From an uncultured Olsenella sp. (GTDB lineage Bacteria > Actinomycetota > Coriobacteriia > Coriobacteriales > Atopobiaceae): a stretch of DNA of 64,000 bases. This document shows, in pieces, positions 16,326 through 23,887 of this stretch (positions within the stretch are counted from its first letter, which is position 1; each line of letters begins with the position of its first letter). The notes beneath the pieces are model-generated. The model did not search any database. It saw nothing but the letters and a program-made list of their open reading frames with translations, and was not told the DNA's origin. The stretch is taken from positions 174,544 through 238,543 of the forward strand of contig CASEHX010000001.1 of NCBI GenBank assembly GCA_949287905.1, read 5' to 3'. The position numbers were made by a program, and so were the translations under genes.

Positions 16326-16397
16326 TCCTGCCGCCGGAACCGGTGCATCTGCGTGGCTGTGCCGCCGGAATCGGCGTATCTGAGTGAAAACGATGCC
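16326..16397. repeat. 31-bp unit array, right copy (CTTCTGCGT family)
   Basis: Two units of TGCCGCCGGAACCGGTGCAT type, each followed by TCTGNGTG, in the same orientation as the left arm of the array at 14821-14990. They lead into the pfkA terminator, whose stem uses the same CTTCTGCGTG word. Confidence 0.65.
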
Positions 16398-16438
16398 AAA
16401 AAAGCGGCTTCTGCGTGATTGGAGCACGCAGAAGCCGC
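16398..16438 (-). terminator. Rho-independent terminator of pfkA
   Basis: On the minus strand a perfect 14-bp stem GCGGCTTCTGCGTG / CACGCAGAAGCCGC with a 7-nt loop is followed directly by six T. It lies 35 bp after the pfkA stop. Confidence 0.88.
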
Positions 16439-16472
16439 AAATCAGGCGCCGCGAAACGGCCGAGAAGAACGC

Positions 16473-17552
16473 CTACTCGTCACCGAAGCTGATGCCGAGC
16501 GCCTTGGCCTCGCGCACGAGGTCGCCCTCGGGGTCGACGTACTTGAGCTTGCCGGCGACCTCCTTGAGCGGCACGCGGGTCATCTTGCCCTTCTTCTGGG
16601 CGACCATGAAGCCGAACTCGCCCTCGAGGCAGCCGAGCGCGGCCTCGGCGCCGCACTGCGTGGCGAAGATGCGGTCCTGGGCGTCGGGGGTGCCGCCGCG
16701 CTGGGTGTGCCCGGGCACGGCGATGCGGATCTCGCGACCGGTGCGCTTGTCGATCTCCGCGGCGATGTCGTAGGCCACCGACGGCGTGGTGCGCGCGGCC
16801 ACGAGCTTCTTGTACTCCTTCTTGGAGAGGGCGGCCTCCTCCTTGGAGATGGCGCCCTCGGCCACCACGACGATCGTGAAGCGCGAGCCGGCCTTGTCGC
16901 GCTCCTCGATCACGCGGACGACGTTGTCCATGTCGTAGGGGATCTCGGGGATGAGGATGACGTCGGCGCCACCGGCCACGCCCGCGTACAGCGGGATCCA
17001 GCCGACCTTGTGGCCCATGATCTCGATCACGAAGACGCGGCCGTGGGAGCTGGCGGTGGTGTGGATCTCGTCGATGCAGCGGGTGGCCACCTCGACGGAG
17101 CTGGTGAAGCCGAAGGTGAGGTCGGTGCCGTAGGTGTCGTTGTCGATGGTCTTGGGCAGCGCGATGACGTTCAGGCCCTCCTCGGAGAGGCGGTTGGCCG
17201 TCTTGGTGGAGCCGTTGCCGCCGAGCATGAACAGGCAGTCGAGCTTGAGCTTGCGATAGGTGTGCTTCATCGCCTCGACCTTGTTGATGCCGTCAGCCTC
17301 GGGGGTGTCGAGCAGCTTGAACGGGGTGCGGCTCGTGCCGAGCACGGTGCCGCCGCGCGTGAGCAGGCCGGAGAAGTCGCGATTGTCCATCATGCGGTAG
17401 TGCTCGTAGATGAGACCCTGGTAGCCGTCCTCGAAGCCGTAGACCTCGACGGGCTCCTTGGACTGGCGATAGAGCGTCTTGACGATGCCGCGCATGGTGG
17501 CGTTGAGCGCCTGGCAGTCGCCGCCGCTCGTGAGAAGACCAACTCGAAGCAT
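16473..17552 (-). CDS. pfkA: 6-phosphofructokinase
   Basis: 359 residues. TSGGDCQALN near the N-terminus, PKTIDND (133-139, catalytic Asp in TIDND), MGHKVGWIP and PGHTQRGG identify a PfkA-family enzyme making fructose 1,6-bisphosphate. The phosphoryl-donor motif reads GGNGS (111-115): Gly at position 4 is the ATP-type residue, but the Asp before it is Asn and the later Lys in PKTIDND is the pyrophosphate-type residue. Donor preference is therefore uncertain. The ATG at 17552 has AAGGA at correct spacing; the ATG two codons earlier lies on the ribosome-binding site. Confidence 0.88.
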   Translation of the reverse strand: MLRVGLLTSGGDCQALNATMRGIVKTLYRQSKEPVEVYGFEDGYQGLIYEHYRMMDNRDFSGLLTRGGTVLGTSRTPFKLLDTPEADGINKVEAMKHTYRKLKLDCLFMLGGNGSTKTANRLSEEGLNVIALPKTIDNDTYGTDLTFGFTSSVEVATRCIDEIHTTASSHGRVFVIEIMGHKVGWIPLYAGVAGGADVILIPEIPYDMDNVVRVIEERDKAGSRFTIVVVAEGAISKEEAALSKKEYKKLVAARTTPSVAYDIAAEIDKRTGREIRIAVPGHTQRGGTPDAQDRIFATQCGAEAALGCLEGEFGFMVAQKKGKMTRVPLKEVAGKLKYVDPEGDLVREAKALGISFGDE

Positions 17553-17646
17553 GGACATTCCTTCCCTCAAGGACCGCAGTTGGCAAAAGTATGCGCTTCG
17601 TTCGGTAAGATGTGGGGCATTCTCCGCCAGCGGTATCGTTCTCAGT

Positions 17647-17692
17647 GTGACAGGGGGACGGAGGTTTTGTCACCGCTGCGTCCCCCTGTCAC
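17647..17692. repeat. GTGACA-type inverted repeat
   Basis: Perfect 14-bp arms GTGACAGGGGGACG / CGTCCCCCTGTCAC around an 18-nt loop, in the divergent gap between pfkA and the next gene. It belongs to the dispersed GTGACA-ended palindromes. Confidence 0.8.
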
Positions 17693-17736
17693 CACTGCTA
17701 CCATGGCGAGAAGGACCTCGACGGTGGGAGGCATGC

Positions 17737-18156
17737 ATGACAGCTGACGAGCGACGCGAGGTGGCGGAGGCAATCGCGGCGGGCCGTCGCGCGCTTACGA
17801 GCCTCGAGGAGGCGGCAGACGCCCTCGACAGCGCGGGCAACTGGGGGCTCTTCGATCTTGTCGCTGGCGGTCTGATCACGAGTGTCTTCAAGCGCTGGCG
17901 CATCGGGGATGCCGAGGAGGCGCTCGAGCGCGCCCGTGCTGACCTCTACGTTTTCACGCGTGAGATGAACGATGTTCGCGCAATCGAGGAGCTGCGCGTA
18001 GACGTTGGCGCCCTCGCATCGACGCTTGACATTCTGCTGGACAACCCCTTCGTTGACCTCTATGTCCAGAAGAAGATCCAGGACGCAGACGAGAACGTCC
18101 AGGCTGCGATCGGCGCCACCAAGACCGTGCTCGCCCGCCTGGAGTCGTTGCGCTAG
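17737..18156 (+). CDS. Conserved helical protein of unknown function
   Basis: 139 residues, predicted almost wholly helical, no signal peptide. A central NWGLFDLVAGGLITSVFKRW segment, mixing Trp, Gly and hydrophobic residues, is the most distinctive part and may pack against a membrane or a partner. The ATG at 17737 has GGGAGG at 8-bp spacing; the ATG four bases before is out of frame. I cannot assign a family. It is followed 100 bp later by the PaaK-like gene in the same direction, with no evidence that they share a function. Confidence 0.65.
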   Translation: MTADERREVAEAIAAGRRALTSLEEAADALDSAGNWGLFDLVAGGLITSVFKRWRIGDAEEALERARADLYVFTREMNDVRAIEELRVDVGALASTLDILLDNPFVDLYVQKKIQDADENVQAAIGATKTVLARLESLR

Positions 18157-18257
18157 CGACCGCTGCGTTTCCGTTTGCGAACGCGCCCGCGCGCGCACGT
18201 CCTTCTCGCCATAAAATCTCCCCATCTGTGGTTTGGGTTCCGGAAAGGGTAGGGCAG

Positions 18258-19559
18258 ATGCAGGAGATTCTCCACACGCCCCACGAGCAGATCGAGCAGA
18301 TCCAGCTCGAGGGCATCAAGAAGACCGTGATCGCGTGCTACGAGAACGTGCCGTTCTACAAGAAGAGCTTCGACGACGCCGGCTTTGACCCGTACGCGGT
18401 CAAGAGCTTCGACGACCTGCAGAAGGCGCCGTTCGTCACCAAGCAGGACCTGCGCGACAACTACCCCTACGGGATGTTTGCCACGCCGCTCTCCGAGGTG
18501 AAGGAGATCCACATGTCCTCCGGCACCACGGGCGTGGCGACGGTGGGCGGCTACACCCAGCACGACCTCGACATCTGGGGCGAGTGCTTCGCGCGCGGCA
18601 TCGAGTACGCCAACGGCGGCAAGGACGACGTCGTCCACGTCTGCTACGGCTACGGCCTGTTCACCGGCGGCCTGGGCGCGCACTACGGCGGCCTCTACTC
18701 CGGCGCCACCACGATCCCCATGTCCGCGGGCAACACCGAGCGCCAGATCCGCGTGCTCAAGGAGATGGGCTCCACGATCATCTGCTGCACGCCGAGCTAC
18801 GCCATGCACATCGCCGACACCGCCCTCGAGATGGGCATCGACCCGGCGCGCGACTTCCACCTGCGCGCGGGCATCCACGGCGCCGAGCCCTTCTCGGACA
18901 ACTTCCGCCGCGACCTGGAGCGCAAGCTCAACTACCACGTGCTCGACGTCTACGGCCTCACCGAGACCATGGGCCCGGGCGTGGCCATCGAGTGCTGGGA
19001 GCAGAACGGCCTGCACCTGGCCGAGGACCACTTCTACGCGGAGATCATCGACCCCAACACCGGCGAGGTCCTGCCCGACGGCGAGTGGGGCGAGCTCGTG
19101 CTCACCACGATCGACCGCGAGGCGTCTCCGGTCGTGCGCTACCGCACGCGCGACATCACGCGCATCCTGCCGGGCGAGTGCGCCTGCGGCTGCACGCACC
19201 GTCGCATCGACCGCATCCACGGCCGCACCGACGACATGCTCATCATCCGCGGCGTCAACGTCTTCCCGAGCCAGATCGAGGACGTCATGAAGACCTTCGA
19301 CCAGGTCTCCTCCTGGTACCAGATCGAGGTCGACACCGACCACCGCTCGCTCGACATGGTCACGCTCAAGGCCGAGGTCAACCCCGACTTTGCCTTCGAC
19401 TCCGTCGCCGCGGTCGAGCGCCTGCAGAAGGAGATCTCTGCGCGCCTCAAGACGGCGCTGTCCGTGGGCGTCAAGGTCAAGCTCGTTGAGCCCAAGACCA
19501 TCGCGCGCAGCGAGGGCAAGGCCAAGCGCATCGTCGACCTGCGAAAGGGGATCAAGTAA
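18258..19559 (+). CDS. Phenylacetate-CoA ligase family (PaaK-like) AMP-forming ligase
   Basis: 433 residues. MSSGTTG is the adenylate-forming P-loop, DVYGLTE the acyl-binding motif, VRYRTRDIT and GRTDDMLIIRGVNVFPSQIE the C-terminal motifs of the PaaK branch. The reaction is activation of an aryl- or acyl-acetate with ATP and CoA. The gene is fused by stop/start overlap (TAATGA) to an ACT-domain gene, a frequent pair in gut anaerobes that use aromatic amino acids through keto acid oxidation; that link is inference. The ATG at 18258 has GGAAAGGGTAGGG; a GTG at 18228 would add VWVPERVGQ and cannot be excluded. Confidence 0.85.
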   Translation: MQEILHTPHEQIEQIQLEGIKKTVIACYENVPFYKKSFDDAGFDPYAVKSFDDLQKAPFVTKQDLRDNYPYGMFATPLSEVKEIHMSSGTTGVATVGGYTQHDLDIWGECFARGIEYANGGKDDVVHVCYGYGLFTGGLGAHYGGLYSGATTIPMSAGNTERQIRVLKEMGSTIICCTPSYAMHIADTALEMGIDPARDFHLRAGIHGAEPFSDNFRRDLERKLNYHVLDVYGLTETMGPGVAIECWEQNGLHLAEDHFYAEIIDPNTGEVLPDGEWGELVLTTIDREASPVVRYRTRDITRILPGECACGCTHRRIDRIHGRTDDMLIIRGVNVFPSQIEDVMKTFDQVSSWYQIEVDTDHRSLDMVTLKAEVNPDFAFDSVAAVERLQKEISARLKTALSVGVKVKLVEPKTIARSEGKAKRIVDLRKGIK

Positions 19560-19987
19560 TGATCGATCAGATTACGGTTTTCCTCGAGAACAAGCGCGGC
19601 CGCATCGCGTCTCTGTGCCGCACCCTCGGTGACGCCAACATCAACATGGCGGCGCTCTCCGTGGCCGACACCACCGAGTACGGCATCGTGCGCATCATCT
19701 GCAGCGACACGGCAGCGGCCCTCGCGGCTCTGGATGCCGGCGGGTACCGCGCGATCAAGACCAAGGTCATGGCCATCGCCGTCCCGCACCACCCGGGCGG
19801 CGCCGCGGACCTGCTCGAGAAGCTCGACGACCTCGACGTGGACATCGAGTACTTCTACTGCTTCTCCACCACCGACGACATGGCGGTGCTGGCGCTCAAG
19901 ATCGCAGACCCGGCGAGCGCGGCGGAGGCGAGCTGGGCCATCGAGAAGGCCGGCTTCCACGTCTTCGAGCAGAGCGAGATCGAGTAG
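19559..19987 (+). CDS. Tandem ACT-domain protein
   Basis: 142 residues with two ACT domains: the first begins QITVFLENKRGRIASL, the second about residue 72 (MAIAVPHHPGGAADLLEKL). ACT domains bind amino acids and regulate partner enzymes. The start codon overlaps the stop of the PaaK-like gene, so the two are translationally coupled and probably act together. Which amino acid is sensed is not visible. The operon ends at a strong hairpin 37 bp downstream. Confidence 0.85.
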   Translation: MIDQITVFLENKRGRIASLCRTLGDANINMAALSVADTTEYGIVRIICSDTAAALAALDAGGYRAIKTKVMAIAVPHHPGGAADLLEKLDDLDVDIEYFYCFSTTDDMAVLALKIADPASAAEASWAIEKAGFHVFEQSEIE

Positions 19988-20023
19988 GGGGTCGCGCCGC
20001 GGGCGCAGGCTCTTCTCGCCCGA

Positions 20024-20056
20024 GGGGTTGCCATACAATCGATGTATGGCAACCCC
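20024..20056 (+). terminator. Terminator of the PaaK/ACT operon
   Basis: A perfect 14-bp inverted repeat GGGGTTGCCATACA / TGTATGGCAACCCC with a 5-nt loop, then CTTTCATATGTATTTT. The stem is very stable; the T-run is interrupted. Confidence 0.75.
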
Positions 20057-20134
20057 CTTTCATATGTATTTTCCCGTAGAGCTTTGCCGTCGTATCATGG
20101 GACGAGAAGAACTCGCGTCCCGGGAGGTGTCCCT

Positions 20135-20344
20135 ATGATTCTTGGTCTTGGCGTTCCTGAGCTTGCCGTCATCCTGCTTGTGGTGCTCGTGATCTTTGGG
20201 CCCAAGAACCTGCCCAAGATGGGCGCCGCCATCGGCAAGACGGTCAAGAACGTGCGTCAGGGCATGGAGGACGACGAGCCGGATCCCATTGAGGAGCCCT
20301 CCGTCTCCCACGCCGAGTCCAGCAAGGACGACGCCGACGCCTAG
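20135..20344 (+). CDS. tatA: Twin-arginine translocase subunit TatA
   Basis: 69 residues: one N-terminal membrane helix (VPELAVILLVVLVIFGP) followed by the conserved FGPKNLPKMG hinge, an amphipathic helix (AAIGKTVKNVRQGME) and an acidic tail. This is the TatA/TatE pattern; the protein forms the pore of the Tat pathway. The ATG at 20135 follows CGGGAGGTG. No tatC or tatB is nearby, so the gene stands alone, as is common in actinobacteria with split tat loci. Confidence 0.88.
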   Translation: MILGLGVPELAVILLVVLVIFGPKNLPKMGAAIGKTVKNVRQGMEDDEPDPIEEPSVSHAESSKDDADA

Positions 20345-20545
20345 TGCCTGACGCCCAGCATCCGGCGCCCAGGGTCCAGCTCCCGGCGGCGGCACCTGGC
20401 GCCCAGTGCTCGGCGCCAAATGCCGAGCGCCTGACGTTCGGCGCCCCGCGCTTTTCTCGCCGCTCTTCTCCCTTTAGAAAGCCTTCCTCCTCCGCCCCCG
20501 GACCCTTTCCCGCCGGGGGCGCTCTGTGTTGGGGCGTGCGCTTCG
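20345..20545. repeat. GGCGCC-rich repeats and a GC hairpin between tatA and a LysR gene
   Basis: Imperfect units of CGGCGCCCAG type fill the first 110 bp. A CGCCCCCGG / CCGGGGGCG stem (about 20492-20519) follows and may end transcription from both sides, since the genes are convergent. There is no T-run on the plus side. Confidence 0.5.
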
Positions 20546-21400
20546 TCAGAACAGCTCGCCGAGAAGGGCGACGGCGCGCTCGGCGAGCGGGGAGAGGGAG
20601 CGGTCGGCCTTCCAGATGACGGCGGCGCGCGACTCGAGGCTCTTCTCGGAGAGCGTCTTTATGTAGCAGGGGCCGGTGTCGCAGACGGTGAGCAGGGAGC
20701 GCGGCACGAGGCCCACGCCCAGGCCGGCCGCGGCGCAGGAGCAGACGCTGCGGGCGTCATCGGTGACGCAGAAGGGCGCGCGGCTCTTTCCTGGGTCCAG
20801 CGCTGCCGCCGTTCGGGAGTCGCAGACGATCGGCACGTCATCGAGCTGGGAGAGAAGCACCGTGAGCTCGTCGCCGCGTTCGAGCGCGGGCGGCATCACG
20901 GCCACGAGCGGCTCGGCTGGGGCGTAGCGGGTGCGCAGGCCCTGGGTGGGAAAGGGCGTGCGCACGACGCCGACCTCGGCGATGCCGCTGGTCACGAGCT
21001 CGAGCACCTCGGGGACGCTTCCATCGCGCAGCTCGAGGGTGACGTCTGGGGCGAGCGGGGCGAGCTCCGCGAGCCGCGTCCCCGGCGCGAGCCCCGAGGC
21101 GGAGTCGCAGACGGCGAGGCAGAGGGCGCCGGTGAGGCCCTTTCCCACGCTCGAGACCTCGCGGGCCGTTGCCGTTGCCATGGCGAGGATGCGCGTCGCG
21201 CGCTCGTGCAGGAGCCGTCCCGCCTCGGTGAGCGTGACGCCGCGCGGGCCGCGGCGCACGAGCTGGGTGTCCAGCTCGCGCTCGAGCTGGGCGAGCTCGT
21301 AGGAGAGCGGCGGCTGAGATATGTGCAGGCGCCGAGCGGCAGCCGTGATCTGCCCCTCCTCGGCGATGGCGACGAAGTACTCGAGCTGCTTGAGATTCAC
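20546..21400 (-). CDS. LysR-type transcriptional regulator
   Basis: 284 residues. The winged helix is near the N-terminus (GQITAAARRLHISQPPLSYE), followed by a LysR effector domain ending in CDTGPCYIKTL and a short tail. The GTG at 21400 begins VNLKQLEYFVAIAEEG and is preceded by AAAGGAGCATCG, so it is preferred over the in-frame ATG at 21466. No adjacent operon shares its orientation; its divergent neighbour is the small gene at 21635, which may be a target. The effector is unknown. Confidence 0.85.
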   Translation of the reverse strand: MNLKQLEYFVAIAEEGQITAAARRLHISQPPLSYELAQLERELDTQLVRRGPRGVTLTEAGRLLHERATRILAMATATAREVSSVGKGLTGALCLAVCDSASGLAPGTRLAELAPLAPDVTLELRDGSVPEVLELVTSGIAEVGVVRTPFPTQGLRTRYAPAEPLVAVMPPALERGDELTVLLSQLDDVPIVCDSRTAAALDPGKSRAPFCVTDDARSVCSCAAAGLGVGLVPRSLLTVCDTGPCYIKTLSEKSLESRAAVIWKADRSLSPLAERAVALLGELF

Positions 21401-21574
21401 CGATGCTCCTTTGGGATGGTTGGTTATAGGAAGATTGTATAGCTCCCGGCTTATGGAGTGGGCCACATAACGTGTTGCGAACTACTGTGTGACGTGGCGC
21501 TGAACTTGAAGAAACGAAATCGAATGCATTTGTGGAGCATTCGCGTAGGATAAATCATAGTTTTGTCAACCCAC

Positions 21575-21603
21575 TTTCCATGAACGGTAGAAATGGGTAT
21601 AAC
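21575..21603 (+). promoter_or_regulatory. Candidate promoter of the small ORF at 21635
   Basis: TTTCCA (21575-21580), a 17-bp spacer and TATAAC (21598-21603), 31 bp before the start codon. Confidence 0.4.
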
Positions 21604-21634
21604 GAGCGTGTCGCAACACGAAAGGAGGGAAGGC

Positions 21635-21862
21635 ATGACCAAGATCAAGGACATGAGCAAGCGCGAGCGCAAGGTGCTCGACGCGTGCCACAACGGCTGG
21701 TTCATGAGCGGCGAGTACCGCGCCATCATGGACGGTCACGAGCGCAGCTTCAACGCTGACAGCAAGCGGCTTCTGTTCAAGGACGTTGACGAGTGGTTCT
21801 CCTCCCACGAGCAGAACCACGCGGACTCGCCGCTGCTCGTCAAGTGCGTGTGCGCGGCGTAA
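21635..21862 (+). CDS. Small protein of unknown function (75 residues)
   Basis: A charged 75-residue protein starting MTKIKDMSKRERKVLD with three cysteines (CHNGWF and KCVCAA). The strong AAAGGAGGGAAGGC ribosome-binding site, a candidate promoter upstream and a textbook terminator downstream show that it is a real monocistronic gene. The central NADSKRLLFKDVDEWFSSHE looks helical. The C-terminal CVC could bind metal, but I know no family to support this. Confidence 0.75.
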   Translation: MTKIKDMSKRERKVLDACHNGWFMSGEYRAIMDGHERSFNADSKRLLFKDVDEWFSSHEQNHADSPLLVKCVCAA

Positions 21863-21887
21863 GCGTCACCACATCCCAAACGGGAGG

Positions 21888-21912
21888 AGGAGCCTGCGGG
21901 CTCCTTTTTCTT
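21888..21912 (+). terminator. Rho-independent terminator
   Basis: A 7-bp stem AGGAGCC / GGCTCCT with loop TGCG followed by TTTTCTTT, 26 bp after the small gene. Confidence 0.9.
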
Positions 21913-21934
21913 TAGATTGGTGCGCCGATTCCGT

Positions 21935-22054
21935 TTCTAGGTGTTTTTTCGGCTTAGGCCTAAGTATCACTTGATGAGTAACATTTCTCTATCAGCGGAT
22001 CTACTGAGGGGGGAGCCATCGCTACTTAGTCCCCTCGAGAAAAAACACCTAGAA
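21935..22054 (+). repeat. 120-bp palindromic element with TTCTAGGTGTTTTTTC arms
   Basis: Terminal inverted repeats TTCTAGGTGTTTTTTC (21935-21950) and its complement (22039-22054). The core TCTATCAGCGGATCTAC starts at 21988, near the middle, and matches the core of the 116-bp family although the arms are unrelated. The right arm ends 7 bp before the stop of the M20 peptidase gene. Confidence 0.8.
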
Positions 22055-22061
22055 GTGGAAA

Positions 22062-23228
22062 CTAGGGCACCAGTTTCGTGGCGTGGTCCAGCATGAGGGC
22101 GAGAATGACGGCGAGCCCGCGGCGCAGGCTCTCCTTCTCGATCCACTCCTCGCGCGTGTGCAGCAGGTCGCCCTCGACGGTCCCCACGGTGTGGGCGGGG
22201 ATGCCCAGCGAGAGCGGGATGTTGGCGTCCGTCGAGGACTCCTGGTGGTGGATCTGCTCCACCCCGCCCAGCTCGCGCAGCACTTCGTCGGCGCGCTCGA
22301 TGAGCGCGGATTGGCCCTCGGGCACGTGCTCGCCGGAGGCGGGGCGTCGTCCGATGAGCCGCACGTCGATGCGGGTTCCCGCCTTGAGGTGCTCCTCCAC
22401 GAGCACCACGAACTTCCCGTACATCTCCTCGAGGCACTCCTCGGAGGCCGAGCGGTACTCCACGAGCACGCTCGCGTCCTCGGCGATGGAGTTCACCGTG
22501 GTGCCGCCCTCGAAGCGCCCCACGTTGATCGTGGTCTTGGCGCGCGTGGGCAGCTCGAGAGCGTAGAGGTCCTCGATGAAGCTGCAGAGCGCCTCGATCG
22601 CGTTGTCGCGCCCGAAGTTCTCCCAGGAGTGACCACCCTCGGTGTGGCACTTCACGCGCCAGCGGTGGCTGCCCACGGCGGAGACCACGTGCATGCCAAG
22701 GTAGAGGTCAAAGCTCGTGAACTCGCGCACCTTGCCGTCGTAGTGGCGGAAGAGCTCGCGCGTGCCGGCGAGGTTGCCGAGGCCCTCCTCGCAGGAGTTT
22801 GCCACCACGATCACGCGCCGGTCGAGCGGAACGTTGTGGCGCAGCAGGTAGCGTGCCGCGAGGAGCAGCCCCACGAGGTTGGCGGTGTCGTCACCGACGC
22901 CCGGGGCCAGGAGGCGCGTCTTGCTCTCGGCGAGCGGGAGCGGCTCGGTGTCGGGGAAGACAACGTCGGTGTGGGCGGCAAAGACCGCGATGCCGTCGTC
23001 GCCGTCGGCGGGTCCGGGCAGGCTGAGAATGACGTTCTTGGCGTCGTCGACGCGCACGGAACCCACGGGAGCGCCCTGAACGAGCAGCCAGTCGCGGATG
23101 AACGCCGCCCGCTGCTCCTCGTGGCCGGACGGGGCGGGGATCTGCGCGAGCGTGCGCAGGAGCTCGAGCTCCTCCTCGTAGCACTCCTCGGCGTAAGCCT
23201 GCGCGACGCGCCTGATCTTCTCGTCCAC
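22062..23228 (-). CDS. M20 family metallopeptidase
   Basis: 388 residues. Metal-site motifs of the M20 family are present: AAHTDVVFPD (His and Asp), PGVGDDTANL (bridging Asp), NSCEEGLGN (Glu-Glu) and STDANIPLS near the C-terminus. The dimerisation domain starts about KCHTEGGHSWENFG. Family members are di- or tripeptidases, aminoacylases or succinyl-diaminopimelate desuccinylases; the acetylase-type lysine genes next door do not need to include it, since it is separated and runs the other way. The GTG at 23228 follows AAGGGAGGACCG. Confidence 0.8.
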   Translation of the reverse strand: MDEKIRRVAQAYAEECYEEELELLRTLAQIPAPSGHEEQRAAFIRDWLLVQGAPVGSVRVDDAKNVILSLPGPADGDDGIAVFAAHTDVVFPDTEPLPLAESKTRLLAPGVGDDTANLVGLLLAARYLLRHNVPLDRRVIVVANSCEEGLGNLAGTRELFRHYDGKVREFTSFDLYLGMHVVSAVGSHRWRVKCHTEGGHSWENFGRDNAIEALCSFIEDLYALELPTRAKTTINVGRFEGGTTVNSIAEDASVLVEYRSASEECLEEMYGKFVVLVEEHLKAGTRIDVRLIGRRPASGEHVPEGQSALIERADEVLRELGGVEQIHHQESSTDANIPLSLGIPAHTVGTVEGDLLHTREEWIEKESLRRGLAVILALMLDHATKLVP

Positions 23229-23322
23229 CGGTCCTCCCTTCGTACAGGTGCCTTTAGGGTAGCGTAGCCGCCCGCCTGCGGGCGCGGGTTTTAGGCGTTC
23301 GGGGGCGGGTGGAATGCCGCAC

Positions 23323-23436
23323 GACTTTTGCGGCCGCAAATCTCAGAGTTCTTCTCGGCTAATTCTAAAACCGCTGGTAAAGACGGCGTGGTTTTTTGTC
23401 AATCGTGGAACTTTGTCATTTGCGGCCGCAAAAGTC
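23323..23436 (-). repeat. 114-bp palindromic element with GCGGCCGC arms
   Basis: Arms GACTTTTGCGGCCGCAAA (23323-23340) and TTTGCGGCCGCAAAAGTC (23419-23436). The first nine bases GACTTTTGC equal the 116-bp family arm. Read on the minus strand the core TTTACCAGCGG starts at 23381, the centre of the element. Confidence 0.8.
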
Positions 23437-23459
23437 TGGGTTTGAGAATGGGGAGGGTC

Positions 23460-23603
23460 GCGGGCGAGAAGGACGGGCGGACCGCGGGCGAGAAGGACGG
23501 GCGGACCGCGGGCGAGAGGGCCGGGAGGGTCGCGGGCGAGAAGGCCGGGAGGGTCGCGGGCGAGAAGGACGGGAGGGTCGCGGGCGAGAAGGGCCTGAGG
23601 CTG
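23460..23603. repeat. Six tandem 24-bp repeats containing GGCGAGAAGG
   Basis: Six units of exactly 24 bp, consensus GCGGGCGAGAAGGACGGG followed by AGGGTC or CGGACC. The unit carries the word GGCGAGAAG that is frequent throughout the window. The array lies upstream of the lysA leader. Confidence 0.85.
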
Positions 23604-23667
23604 GCGATGTTTCAGGTTTGTTTTTCTCCCTGTGCGCCGCGCTCGCGCCGTGCTAGGCTACCAACAT

Positions 23668-23820
23668 CGATAGAGGAGCGGACACGAAGATCCGTGGGGG
23701 AGCCGGCAGGCACAGATCCCCGGGGAGGCGAGGTCCGCCGAACTGGCGCGTCGGGCGCGGCGCGACGGTGGGCCCGCGGGGAAAGACCCCCGGGACTGTC
23801 TGCGAGAAGAACTCGCAGGG
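23668..23820 (+). ncRNA. Candidate lysine riboswitch (L-box) in the lysA leader
   Basis: The leader shows the L-box layout: GATAGAGGAGCGGAC at the 5' end, pairing of GCGGAC with GTCCGC in GAGGTCCGCCGAACTGG, a GGGGAAAGACCCCC hairpin, and GACGGT/ACTGTC pairing. The AGAGG.GC and GCCGAA words match the conserved core of lysine riboswitches as I know them. A hairpin CTGCGAG/CTCGCAG (23800-23818) before the start could act in attenuation or start-site masking. Control of lysA and the dap genes by lysine follows if correct. Confidence 0.65.
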
Positions 23821-23887
23821 GCGCTATCCTTGTCCGGACGCACGTCCGCCCTGGGGCCGCGCACCTGCACGGCGATCGAGGGGTGTC

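Noticed and set aside
16127..16440. Possible small genes upstream of the nuclease-like gene
   Set aside because: Frames lack ribosome-binding sites, show no codon bias and run into the repeat array.
20135..20344. Complete Tat operon
   Set aside because: Only a TatA-type gene is present; no TatC-like frame lies nearby.
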